Source: Apium graveolens
Lineage: Eukaryota; Streptophyta; Magnoliopsida; Apiales; Apiaceae
DNA length: 64,000 bases
Reading direction: 5' to 3'
Assembly: GCF_009905375.1 (NCBI RefSeq)
Contig: NC_133648.1
Span: forward strand, 92,242,474 to 92,306,473
Both the position numbers and the translations under genes were made by a program. The notes beneath the pieces were generated by a model, which ran no database searches, was not told the origin of the DNA, and saw only the letters and a list, made by a program, of their open reading frames with translations. Shown here piece by piece: positions 1-10,992 of this stretch (position 1 is the stretch's first letter; each line of letters begins with the position of its first letter).

Positions 1-3000
1 TTCTAACCCAAGCATTTCTTCTTCCAAACAGCAAACACAACAAGCCTCTAAATTAGCCTCATCTGCTGTCTCTCAAAAGACATCAGTTGTAACAAAGAAA
101 AGGTTGTTTAAGAAATTCATCACATCTGGACAGAAAGCTAAACAAGTCTCACTGAGTGAGAGGGAGAAGAAAGAAGACTGCTTTCCAATCAGGAAAAAAG
201 ACTGATCATTCAAGAAGATTCTGAATCAGATGATCATATGCCAATAGGGTCCCTGTCAAAAATTATAAAATCCATTGATCAAAATCCTGATGACTTGGTT
301 GATACTACTGGAATCAAGGAGCCAACTACTGATGCTAGTGCTCTGCTTGACAAGCTTCCAGAAATTGCAGCAACTGCTGAACATAAGAAAACTGCAAAGA
401 GTCAGTTGAAAAGAAGAAGTGAAGAAGTAGTTGGATATATCAGAAAGAAGAAGAAGACTCAGCCTCTTGATAAGGATGTTAGTACACAAGAACCTAGGTC
501 TCAAAGGGATTTAGCAACTGCAACACATCCAGTCACACAAGAACCATCTTCTTAAAGGGAAGATGCAGACACTGAGGCTGCACAAATCATTGTTAATATT
601 GCTCAGAGTGATCTTCTTGCAGACTCTATTCAATTACTTCAGGAAAAGCAAACTCATTAAGAGATACTGTCATGAGTGGATGCAATCATTGATGATCCTA
701 TTTTTGAGAAGAGCACACAAGAACCTTCACCAAGCATTGCTGAAGCAGTTCACATCTCTCAGACTCCACAAGAACCATCAGTTCAAAGTAATGGTGCTGG
801 TCTTTCAACTTCTCCTGACAGATCAAATCCTGATGATACAACAACTCCTATTAAGCATCATTCTTCAACTGCACTAGCTACAATTGATGATCTATTACTA
901 GTTGCTAGTTTGAAAAAGCATCTTGATGTGCTATTTGTTCCTCCACTTGAGGAATCACCTTCAAGTATTGCTAACTTCTCATATATTCTCATGTTTGTAT
1001 GATTATAAATAGTCTCTTATTTGAGGTTACCTCTATTTATATGACAAGCATACAACTCTTCTCAGCCATCTCTTATTTCTTTGTTATATGTATGATTGAG
1101 CCTTTCTGTGAGACTGTATGAAAATAATAAAAAAAATAGAGAAAAATAGTTTGAGTGGCAGTCTCCTGTATTGGCAAAGGAGAGATAGTTTTGAGACAAA
1201 AATCTTATAAGTTTTTCTTTACTTATAAAGTTTCTTCTATGAGAATAATATTACTCATAAAAGTAATATATTGTGTGAGAAGTGATGAGATCACTTGAAA
1301 AGAATAGAGAGATTTACGTATTACTATGTTTCTGTTTCAGGATCACATCAGCCACATGCATCTCTTCCAAAGAATCTGGATAAAGGAAAGGCAATTCTGC
1401 CTAATTCTACACATTCTTCTGATGACTTGTCTGACTCTGACAATGATAGTGATGATGATGATCCTGATACCGCTCAACTTAAGTCTGTAATTGATGCATC
1501 TAAGAAGTCCAATATTGGTTCTTCTTCGCACTTTACTGAAAATCCTTCTTATTACAATTCTGATGTTGAGTATTTCAGATAGACATAATGGGATTACAAA
1601 TGGAGACTTGCAAATACTTCTATCTCATCTTCTGTTGGCCTGCAATACATTCATCGGGCTTATAATGAAATTCAAACTGCTAATCTGAAGTTGCATCTTA
1701 AGGCCACAACTATTTCTGTTAAAGGAATTCACTCTGAACTTGATGAAATGAAGAAGTCTCATGCTGGTGTCAAAGAGAAATTTGATGGATTTATACTTCA
1801 CACAACTAACTCAGCTGAAATCAAAAGTGTGAAAAATACCATCAAAGATGTTGTTAAATCTCAAGACAGCATGGCCTCTAGACTTTCCTCCTTGGAAGAT
1901 AAGGTTTCTTCTATAGGTGACAAACTGGATGCTCTATTTTCTCTTCTTTCAAATACTGATGTTGATGCCAAAAAGGGGGATAAGATAGTTGCTACAAAAT
2001 GTACACCAGATTCTATTCAGACAAAGGATAAAGATATTGATGATGATGGTGATAAGAATAATCCATTTACAGATGTTCAAATTGCTTCTACTGCTCAACA
2101 ACTTCAACATTCCAAGAAGAATGATTCTTCAGGACAAAGGAAGTCTACTGGTGCTTATAAGGCCAAGCACAAGACTACTGTTGGTGCTTCTGAGGATGAT
2201 GGTATTACAATCTCAAATTTAGAAGAAGCTAAAGGGATGTTCTTTCCTTACAGACATAAGGAAACAGGTGAAGAGATTGTCTTGCACTACAAAGACAAGA
2301 AGTTTGAGCAAAAGAATGCTAGGAGTGCTCTTGGGTATATAACCAAAAAATTTCTTGATCTAACACCTGAAGAAGCAGTTATGCAACAAAAGGAGCTTTT
2401 GGCTCAAATTGAAGCTGAAGCTAACACTTCTAAAGGAAGAGGAAAAATAGGTGGTAGATCTGCACGAGCAAGAGCAAGAGGAAGAGGAAGAGGTGGAAGA
2501 ACTTCTGAATCAAGGCAAGTGACTGCATTCAACTCTACTTTTCTGAATTTTCTATCCAAAGAAACTTGTGTTCCTGTACAAGAAAATGAAGAAGATAAAG
2601 AAGTTCAGAAGCCAGAAGATTTGATTGTACCAAGGAAGAAAAGATCAGCCACTGACATTGATCAAGCTGATACAGAAAATCACAATGTAACTCCTGATGC
2701 AGACACAAATCCTGAGATAAAAGCAGATCCTGATGCTGTGAACCTGATAACTGATTTTAACTCTAATGAAAAAGTGATCAAAGCATTAAATGAGTCAGTT
2801 CTTTCTCTGGTAATCACTCCTCATATTTCAGAGGCTGATGAAAAAGAAAAGATTAATAGAAGGGAAGTTGATCAAGCATGCAAAGAATATTTGCAGAGAG
2901 TCTTAAAATCAAAGAGAGAGCTATGGCATAAAACAAAAGGGAAGATTAAAGATCGGTCTACAAGTTATGTTCCTCTCGGCAAGAAGGATAGAAGATGGAA

Positions 3001-3595
3001 AGGTATGTATACATTTGACTATCATAAAGGGTTCAAGCATGTTGAAGTTGTGTCAGCAGGGTTAAGAGATTCTATTTCAGAACAGGAAGATGTTGATAAG
3101 TCCATCAAGAAGCCTTCTTCGGTGGTATACAATAAAAAACTGAAACTTATCAAATCTCGAACTAGAGGAGGCATTGGTCATTCCAGCATGGAGATCTTGG
3201 AATCTGATCTGCTTGATACAGATACTCTGACAGAAAATCTTGGTGAAAGAATTTCTCCTTCACACCTTGAGAAAGTTGAAGCTGTGAAGATTGTTCATAG
3301 AAAGATAAATGATAATGATGTCAAAGAAGAGATTCTGTACTTTTTCAGAGATAGTAAAGTAAAAAGCTTTACAATGCAGCAACTCTTAATGAAGACCGTG
3401 ACAGAATTGAAATACATTCACTATCTTCTTAGAGTTGAGAACAGTGTCACCAGAAACTGGTCTTCTATGATACTTGAAGTCATCAGAAGAAGAGTTATGA
3501 CAAAAGATGATAAATACAATGGTGATTATGTTCCTAAGTACAGAACTTATACTGGTCAAGAAATGCAGATGAATAAGGGAGCTGCAGTGCTATAA
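1..3595 (+). pseudogene. R1 third ORF (SIRE-type ORF3), 3' portion, broken
   Basis: This is the C-terminal two thirds of the large extra protein that SIRE-like Copia elements carry after pol. Its left end lies outside the window. Seen in order: a Ser/Lys-rich stretch with KR clusters; a low-complexity part with recurring TQEPSS-like units (about 480-800); an acidic DDLSDSDNDSDDDD patch (about 1,420-1,470); a coiled-coil-like heptad segment (1,691-1,960); a conserved block containing GMFFPYRHKETGEE; an RG-rich box (RARARGRGRGGR, about 2,460-2,500); and a basic C-terminal part ending with TAA at 3,593-3,595. Damage: a frameshift near 190, a stop at 553-555, stops near 660-675, and two stops near 1,580-1,590. 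The coil and flanking order match R3 ORF3 at 34,755-35,760. Nucleic-acid binding is inferred from the RG box only; the function is unknown. Confidence 0.7.
965..1340 (+). other. candidate intron (or small insertion) in R1 ORF3
   Basis: This AT-rich, stop-filled 376-bp segment interrupts R1 ORF3. It begins CAA|GTATTG and ends TTTCTGTTTCAG|GA, a good plant acceptor. The upstream reading frame is phase 1 at the donor. Removing exactly 376 bp joins it to the downstream frame (EESPS to SHQPHASL) without a shift. A small inserted element is the alternative, but I see no target duplication or terminal repeats. Confidence 0.45.
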
Positions 3596-3942
3596 GTTTT
3601 TTTAACAGTCCTCAGTTATCCTTCAGTCCTGATCATGAAGATGTCAGTTTAAGCTTCATGTTAATTGATGATCTTGAGATAAGCAAAAGCTCAATTTCTA
3701 AGTTAAGATCAGCTGTCTATAACTTGGAGAAGACACTGAAGAGAAGAGAGATTTGAAGAAAAAGCTTGTTAAAGTCCTACGAGACAAGGAAGAAGAAAGG
3801 TTAAAGAACTTTCTTGGAACAACTGTCAGTTATCTGAAGATACTGAAGTAAGCTTTACTCCTTATACATTTTGTAGAATGGTTTTGGCATCATTACGAAT
3901 GGAATTTATGTTTCATTGCATTAAGCATAAATTGGGGGAGAT
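3596..3942 (+). other. R1 sequence between ORF3 stop and 3' LTR, with polypurine tract
   Basis: After the ORF3 stop a different frame still reads like coil-rich ORF3 tail (SFMLIDDLEISKSSISKL, about 3,640-3,700), so the true C-terminus has probably been frameshifted. The segment ends with ATTGGGGGAGAT directly before TGTTACAT. That is the polypurine tract priming plus-strand DNA synthesis in this class of element. Confidence 0.6.
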
Positions 3943-4438
3943 TGTTACATATTGAATTCTCAATGATCAGAAGAAGCTCAGGATCTGGCTGTTCGGATGT
4001 CATCAGGATTTGGTACACCGTCAGGATTTGGTATGTCATCAGGATTTGTATGACATAAGTATTTGAAGACAGTCAGCATTAGAGGATTTGTTCTGTTCCT
4101 TATAATGTGGAGCAGATATATGTTACATCTGAGAGATAGGACTTTATCTGTTTAGTTTAAGATATGTATCAGTTTCAGTTAGTTTTTGACAATGCATATC
4201 TTAGATTAATCTGTTGTAGCAGTGTAGTATATAAACACAGTTTAGGTCATCACTTAGTTGAATAACACTCGAGGATCATTTGACCTAGCATCTCTCAAGA
4301 ACATCAGTATTTCTTGAGAGGATTTTTTAATAGTTTTTATCATAAATATAAAAAGCTGTTGTATTTTATTACTTGTTCGAAACATTTATACAATTGTATC
4401 CAACCCCCCTTAAACAATTGTATCCTTACTGGGCAACA
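3943..4438 (+). mobile_element. R1 3' LTR
   Basis: This 496-bp LTR opens TGTTACATATTG directly after a polypurine tract and closes GGGCAACA, where the R2 ORF3 sequence begins on the opposite strand. A TATATAAA box lies at about 4,228-4,235. The C-tract CAACCCCCCTT near the 3' end (4,400-4,411) matches the same position in the other SIRE-like LTRs here. The other LTR and the left target duplication lie outside the window, so boundaries rest on TG/CA ends and the break in R2 ORF3. Confidence 0.7.
3997..4050 (+). repeat. three 18-bp tandem units in the R1 LTR
   Basis: Units of the form ATGTCATCAGGATTTGGT occur three times head to tail (3,997-4,014, 4,015-4,032, 4,033-4,050) with one to four changes each, and a decayed unit lies just upstream. 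They sit in the U3 part, ahead of the TATA box. Confidence 0.75.
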
Positions 4439-4723
4439 TGCTTTGATAATGTCACTGTTAATGCAAAACTGCTTACCTTTGAGAGTGAAAGTTATGGTCT
4501 TGTCAGTAGAGTTGTACATGGCAGTTGTCCATATCTCCTCCACAACTTCACAGTAGATTTTGGGTGATTCCAGCATGGCATAACTGAGTTTGCAGCTCTT
4601 TACAAAATCCATCATCTTGTTAAAGTTTCCAGACTGAGGATTCTCCTTATTCACAAGCGCGACAGAGTTGTTCTTTTTATAGATATATCCAGATTGAGAC
4701 ATGATTTTGACTACTGGTGCCAT
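4439..4723 (-). pseudogene. R2 ORF3, N-terminal part, truncated by R1
   Basis: The start is the ATG at 4,721-4,723 (protein begins MAPVVKIMSQSG), supported by identical starts in R3 (13,622) and R7 (60,873). About 95 residues are left, including CKLSYAMLESP and VEEIWTTAMYNSTD, ending near DIIKAC where the R1 LTR takes over. R7 and R3 continue past this point. The family appears to be a retroelement-carried domain of unknown function. The V-x-GK-x-x-x-IN...LP spacing resembles the domain often labelled 'putative plant transposon protein', which I infer only by pattern. Confidence 0.75.
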
Positions 4724-5246
4724 TGTTAGAGAATGAGAAATTTGCAGAGAGAATATTTGCTTTGGAGAAGAAAGGAAGTTAGAGAAATTGAATTGAGAAT
4801 GATAAAAGAGTAGAATAAAAATGAATTCTGATTTTATACTATCTCAGAAATAAACTGTCAAAAATAATAAAGTGAAATAAAGTGACCAATCAAAATAGCC
4901 CAAAATAGCCGTTTAAAAATAGATAAACTGTAAAAATTCTGTCACTTATCCGTCGTGTTGTGCTTACAAACTGTAAGTATACTCGATGGATAAGTTCAGA
5001 GTTTTAACGGCTAAGATTGAGATAATTCGACGGATGAGGATAAATCAATTATCCGTCAGGTTATAAAATAATCCGGAAAAGTAATTGATTTCTATTAACA
5101 AATAATATTCCGACGGATGATCAAACTCGATGGATAATGAACATCCGTCGGGATGTAAATTTTGACTTAGCCAAATTTTAATCTAAAATAGAAAAATCAA
5201 TTAAGTTTCTGGCTGCACTAAAACTTGCAAAAATATCTGAAATAAT
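4724..5246 (-). promoter_or_regulatory. R2 pol-ORF3 spacer: internal TATA box and dispersed motif copies
   Basis: On the minus strand a GTATAAAA-type TATA box lies at 4,833-4,840, about 110 bp upstream of the ORF3 ATG. A CT-rich leader lies between (GAGAAAG-type on the plus strand). Upstream of the box are CCGACGGAT-type motifs in both orientations near 4,947, 5,027, 5,053, 5,111, 5,129 and 5,143. One pair (5,127-5,152) has the loop GTTCATT on the element's sense strand, the same loop as in R3 and R7. An independent promoter for ORF3 is inferred. Confidence 0.5.
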
Positions 5247-7660
5247 TCAATAGTAGTTAAGCATACCTAACTCACTTACCAACCTTGAAAAGATGGATTC
5301 ATCAAGTGTCTTGGTGAATATATCTGCAAACTACTTTTCACTTGGAACAAAATGAAGTTCCACAGTACCATTCATCAGATGTTCCCTAATGAAGTGGTAC
5401 TTGATGTCTATGTGCTTTGTTCTTGAATGTTGTACTGGATTTTCAGTGATGGCAATTGCACTTGTGTTATCACAGAAAATGGGAATTTTATCCACTTGTA
5501 GACCATAGTCCAACAATTGGTTTTTCATCCACAAAATCTGTCCATAACAACTACCAGCAGCAATATATTCAGCTTCAGCTGTAGAAGTAGAAACTGAATT
5601 TTGCTTTTTACTGAACCAGGACACAAGCTTGTTCCCTAGAAATTGAAAGGTTCCTGTTGTACTTTTTCTGTCTATTTTACATCCTGCATAATCTACATCT
5701 GAATAACCAGTTAGATCAAAACCAGAATCTCTAGGGTACTAAATGCCAAGTTTTGGTGTTCCCTTGAGATATCTGAAAATTCTCTTAGTAGCTACTAAGT
5801 GAGATTCTCTAGGGTCAGCCTAAAATCTAGCACAAAGACAAGTAGCAAACATTATATCTGGCCTACTAGCTGTTAAGTACAGAAGTGAGCCAATCATGCC
5901 CCTATAGCTTGAAATATCCACAGACTTTTCAGTAATGTTTAATTCAAGCTTATTTGCAGTGGCCATGGGAGTTTTTGCAGATGTGCAATCTATTAGATAA
6001 ACTTCTTTAAAAGATCATGAATATATTTAGTTTGACTAATGAATATTCCATCACTAACTTGTTTAACTTGTAAACGAAGAAAGTAAGTTAGTTCTCCCAT
6101 CATGCTCATTTCATACTTACTTTGCATCAATTTGGTAAACTTTTTGCAAAGTTTTTCATCTGTAGAACCAAATATAATATCATCAACATAAATTTGAACA
6201 AGTATACTAGAGCCATTAACATTTCTAAAAAATAAAGTTTTATCAACAGTACCTCTTGTGAAGTGATTTTCCACAAGAAACTTTGATAAAGTATCATAAC
6301 AGGCTCTAGGTGCTTGCTTCAGTCCATAAAGTGCTTTCAAAAGATAGTAGACATATCCTAGAAAATTTGGATCTTCAAAACCAGGAGGTTGACTGACATA
6401 GACTTCCTCCTCTAAATCTCCATTCAGAAAGGCACTTTTGACATCCATTTCATAGACCTTGAAACTGGCATGGGCTGCATAGGCTAAGAAAATTCTGATG
6501 GCTTCAAGTCTTGCAACAGGAGCAAAGGTTTCATCAAAATCTATTCCTTCTTGTTGACAGTAGCCCTTAGCAACCAATCTAGCTTTGTTCTTGACCACTA
6601 TGCCATTTTCATCCATCTTGTTTCTGAATACCCATTTGGTGTCAATTGGATTCTTTCCTTTAGGTTTGGGTACCAGCTTCCATACCTTGTTCCTTTGAAA
6701 TTGGTTTAGCTCCTCCTGTATAACTAAAATCCAATCAGGATCCAACAAAGCTTCTTCTACCTTCTTTGGTTCTTCCTTAGATAGGAAGCTGCTATATAGA
6801 CATTCTTCTTGAGTTGCTCTCCTTGTTTGAACTCTAGAAGATGCATCACCAATGATGAGCTCAAAAGGATGATCTTTAGTCCATTTCCTTTGTTGAGGTA
6901 GATTAGCTCTAGATGAAGAGGCCTTATTATTATCTTGATGTGTGACTAAGTTTTGATTATGAGAAACTCCCCCTGAGTTTGTGAATCTTTGATTTGATAA
7001 AGGGGAACTTTCTGTAGGTGATCTATTCTGACTTTCAGCTTCTCTTAATGTTCCGACGGATGATGCTGATTATCTCCCGACGGATAAGGCAGATTGTCTT
7101 CCGACGGATGAAGCACTTTGTAACTCGACAGATATTGAGTTATGTGCTTCATTAGTTGTAGATTTTTCTGCATTATCTTTATTTACTATTTCTTGATCAC
7201 TTTCATCATCATTGTCATCACTAACCATCTCCACATTATCAAACTTGAGGCTCTCATGGAAATCTCCATCTTGCAGTCCTTCAATCTTTTTGTCATCAAA
7301 CATAACATGTACTGATTCCATAACAATGTTGGTTCTTAGATTGTAGACTATACATATCCAACAAAAATTCCTTCATCTGCTTTAGCATCAAACTTCCCAT
7401 GTTGATCAGTTTGATTCCTCAAGATATAACATTTGCAGCCAAAGACATGAAGAAAATTTTGAGTTGGCTTCCTATTCTTGAACAATTGATAGGGTGTCAT
7501 GCACTTTGCTTGATTAACCAAAGAAATATTATGAGTGTAGCAAGCAGTATTCATAGCTTCAGTCCAAAAATATGTTGGTAACTTTGATTCTTCAAGCATT
7601 GTCCTTGCAGCTTTGATTATCATTCTTCAACCTAAAAATTCCTTAGTCATTTGAGTTAGT
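5247..7660 (-). pseudogene. R2 pol remnant: IN tail, linker, RT, RNase H
   Basis: Reading leftward: integrase C-terminal part ([33 protein letters not shown], 7,348-7,610); an IN-RT linker with three CCGACGGAT-type motifs (7,050-7,130); RT (5,993-6,748 open) with [19 protein letters not shown] and the catalytic YVDDIIFGS; then RNase H (YSDADYAGC, STAEAEYIAAGS, CDNTSAIAITENPVQHSRTK). It ends in SELGMLNYY and TGA at 5,247-5,249. Protease, GAG-pre-integrase and the integrase core are missing because a deletion joins gag to the IN tail around 7,620-7,690. Stops lie in the linker and between RT and RNase H. R2 cannot have made its own integrase. Confidence 0.85.
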
Positions 7661-9915
7661 CCTTTGAAACCAATCATTAGAACGAAATTATCATGCACGT
7701 TTTGATTAACAGGAAAAGGCATGATGTTTGCAAACATTTTATTCCAGTAAGCATGCTAAATGGCATTTGAGGCATAATAAATGCAGCATAATAAGGATTA
7801 GGTGCAAATGGCATATTAGCAAATTGAGCATTCATATTCTGAGTAGACATAACATTCAGTGGCATGGCAGGCATGGCAGTCATGTTGGGAAAAGAAGAGG
7901 GTGTAGATATAGGAGTAGGCATGGCAAGTTTGCAATTAACAGACTGATGATTAAGACTACCACACTTAACACATATTTTTCTTGGAGCATATTTGTCAGG
8001 TGTGTAGTTGTTATGTTTATTAATTCCTACTTTCCCATTTCTATTGTTTTTCCTTTTAGCTTATATTTTAACCTCAATCTTTTCTAATCTGTCATTCAAT
8101 TTCTTGATGGACAGATGACCAACATTAACTTTCTTTTCCTTCCTGACTTGACTTGGTTCTCCAGGAATAAAGTTCTTAGAGACTGAGCCATATTTTTCAT
8201 TTAACTTGGCTAGCTTAGCTTTTCTCACAGGTTTACTCACAGCCGACGGATGTGGCTCTTTGTCACTCGACGGATAATCCTTTTGATTATCCAACGGATG
8301 ATTTTCATCATCCGTCGAGTCCACATATATAAGCAATCCTTCAACCAAATTGGACTCAAGCTTCTCTTTACTCTTCTTCCAGGCTGCATCACAAAAGGAC
8401 TCAATACCTTGAACTTTAGTGATTTGAGCATGGACATCTCTGGATGATTTCCATGCTTTAATCACTTCATGTTCCCGTTCAAGCTGCTTCTTTAAAATAT
8501 CGTTTTTCTTTAAGGACTCAGTTAATTCATCCTTAATAATATTACACTAAATTCTCAATTTTTTAAATTCAATAAACTGAGACTCTAGCACATTATTCCT
8601 CTCACTTAAAAAATAAATTATTTTCTTTCATTTTAGCATTTTCCTTAGTGAGGGATTTAAGTGTAACACGCAAGTGATATAGTTCTGTGGATATGTCATT
8701 GATTGCATCATTACACTCAGCTTTAGATAAATGTGCTAGGTTAGTGGTGATTACCTGATTACTTGAAGAACTTGTTTTTGTTTCATCAGACTTGGCCATC
8801 AGGGCAAGGTTGACATAGCTTGTTTCTTCATCTTCATCCAATCCATCAGCTGCCCAGTCATTTTCTTTTGTAATGAAAGCTCTTTCCTTTTTCTTGAGCA
8901 ACTCAAAATATTTCTGTTTATAATCAACAGGCTCAAACTTCTTCTTGCTAGAATCCGACTTTCTACACTCATTGGCAAAATGCCCTGCCAAGCCACATTT
9001 AAATTTGGATTTATCCACCATGTTTCTACTTGGCTTGACTGCTCCAAAATTCTTTTTGAACATGAGCTTGGCAAATCTTCTGGATAGGAATGCTAGATGC
9101 TCATCAATATCATCCATGTCATCTTGGCTCAACTGATCTTCATTTTTAGCTACCAGCCCTTTACCCTTGCTTTCACTGACATTTGATGTAGACTCAACAG
9201 CTTCTACCTTCATCTCTTTCTCTTTCTCTAACTCAACAACCAGTGCTATGGACCCTCTTTTCTTCCTTCCTTGCTACATCCTCTCACCTTGCTTTATTTC
9301 AAGCTCATAATTTTTCAGGATGCCACACAGTCTCTTAAAGGTGAACTCCTTATAATCCTGTGAATTTCTCAATGAGACTGTCATTGGTTTCCATTCCTTT
9401 GGAAGAGATCTCAGGAACTTGAGGTTAGAGTCTTTTGTTTAATAGACTCTTCCATGCAGCTTTAGAGCATTTAATAGCTTTTGAAATCTACTAAATATAT
9501 CAGTGAGTGACTCACTATCTTCACAGTGGAAGTGCTCATATTGTTGAATTAGCAACTACATCTTATTCTCCCTTACTTGCTCAGTACCATCACAAATAAT
9601 CTAGATTATGTCCCAAACCTCTTTGGCTGTTTTACAGTTAATGATGTTATCAAACATATCATCATCAACTCCATTGAATAATATATTCATGGCCTTCTTA
9701 TCTTTCCTGACTTGCTCAATATCAAGGTATGACCATTCATGCCTTGGTTTTGGAACAGATGGCTCATTGCCAGTTGCAGCTCTCATTGGTACATGCGGAC
9801 CTCTCTCATAGGCCTCATCTTGGGAAAGAAGATGTAGGTGCATCTTCACCTTCCAGTGTTGATAATTATCTTTGTCCAGAAATGGAATTTTAACTCCAAC
9901 ATCCTTCTTGTTCAT
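7661..9915 (-). pseudogene. R2 gag, broken
   Basis: The start is MNKKDVGVKIPFLDKDNYQHW at 9,913-9,915, 61 bp from the LTR, matching R7 gag. Seen in order: capsid-like domain (YEHF, LKFLRSLPKEWKPMTVSLRNS); first zinc knuckle, damaged (CGLAGHFANEC lacks the first Cys, apparently by an in-frame 9-bp loss); acidic linker; a long coiled-coil segment (about 8,740-8,400); a basic region; an intact second CCHC knuckle CVKCGSLNHQSVNC (about 7,935-7,975); and a Met/Pro/Asn-rich tail. Several stops and frameshifts occur (near 9,600, 9,440, 9,280, 8,560, 8,060). Four motif copies lie at 8,240-8,320, two of them as an inverted pair. Confidence 0.8.
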
Positions 9916-9961
9916 CTTGCTGTTTGTTGTGATATTTACACTCTTTGTACTTCAAGAGCTT

Positions 9962-9975
9962 GCTCTGATACCAAT
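9962..9975 (-). other. R2 primer-binding site
   Basis: The reverse complement reads ATTGGTATCAGAGC directly after the 5' LTR, the initiator-Met tRNA type primer site shared by R7, R8 and R9. Confidence 0.85.
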
Positions 9976-10992
9976 TGTTATTCCCTAACAATACAACAAG
10001 AATTACAGAAGGGGGTTGAATGTAATTCTGACTAATTTTTTAATATTTTAAAACAGTTCTAACTCGACAAATATATAAGTGTTTGATTTGCAGATTGCGG
10101 AATGAAGTAGTTATATAAATCAAAACACAAAGTAATAAAAACTCAAGCTTTTAAAACTTTCTGGTGGATTTGAAAGTATCCACCAGATATATATATATAT
10201 ATATATAAATATATATATCGAATGAGAACCCTGTGAAGCTTGAATAGCCCTCAGCTACTTACAAATAGAACAAATAAATTACAGAGAAATTCTTGACAAG
10301 TACAGCTTTTTCTATCTCTCTTTGAAATGTGTTTGCTTAGTTGAATCTTCTACTAGCTACACTTGGTTTATATATCACCAAGTTTACATGACAATAAGAT
10401 AAGATAATAAAAAAACATATCTAGTCTAACTCCATGCTACTTCACTACTCTATTCCAGCATCTTTGAATAACTTCACAATTGCATGGAAATGGTAATGCT
10501 TCTTTTTTCTCAAATCCCTGCTTAACAGGTTGCCATATTCCTTTTGCAAACACCCAACGCATGTGACTGTGTTGTCACTGTTAACAGATATTTGAATTTG
10601 ATCATCCGTCAGGTACATGTTTGTCATCCGTCGGGTAGCTTCGTTATCATCCGTCGGGTAGCTTTGTTGATCATCTGTCGGGTAGCTATTTGTCACTTGA
10701 CTCCATTTCACTTATACAGAATTACAAGACATCTTATATTTACAATTAATCAACCTATTATGCATATCCACTAGTAGTCAACATGACTCATATAGTCCTA
10801 CAGAATCTACACAATGTTGTTTGCAAAAATGTGCTACAATACTTATTATTACATAAGCTACTCACCCGGTGGATAATTGTCATCCGTCGGGACTATATTA
10901 AATCATCCGTCGGGTGCTACAAAATTCACTAAGTTAAATCTACTAAGGTGTTTTGTTTAATTTGTCATCAAATTCATAACATATTCCTAACA
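9976..10992 (-). mobile_element. R2 5' LTR
   Basis: This 1,017-bp LTR on the minus strand opens TGTTAGGAATATGT and ends GGGAATAACA before the primer site. Two motif clusters of the CCGACGGAT type lie in U3 (plus positions 10,864-10,918 and 10,601-10,690, the second with units like AAGCTACCCGACGGATGA). The TATA box is inside an inverted repeat at 10,361-10,383. A perfect 9-bp inverted repeat (CTGGTGGAT and ATCCACCAG, 10,161-10,186) lies downstream, next to an (AT)n run (10,190-10,218). The conserved C-tract, GGGGGTTGAA on the plus strand, is at 10,011-10,020. The LTR is homologous to the R7 5' LTR along its length. Confidence 0.85.
10361..10383 (-). promoter_or_regulatory. R2 LTR TATA box within a perfect inverted repeat
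   Basis: On the element strand, ACTTGGT, then GATATATAA, then ACCAAGT. The 7-bp arms are perfect complements and the 9-bp centre is the presumed TATA box. The same arms occur at 45,051-45,073 (R7) and 39,150-39,172 (R6). Confidence 0.65.

Larger units (their letters stand above)
4439..10992 (-). mobile_element. R2, SIRE-like Ty1/Copia element, minus strand, 3' end cut by R1
   Basis: Reading leftward, R2 runs 5' LTR (9,976-10,992), primer-binding site, gag, a deleted PR/IN region, IN tail, RT, RNase H, spacer and the start of ORF3. R1 then interrupts it at 4,438/4,439. Its 3' LTR must lie beyond the left edge. Its 5' LTR abuts R3 protease sequence at 10,993, so R2 is inserted in R3; GACAC (10,993-10,997) is the expected duplication, but the other copy is outside the window. 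LTR and proteins are clearly homologous to R7 yet diverged. Confidence 0.8.
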
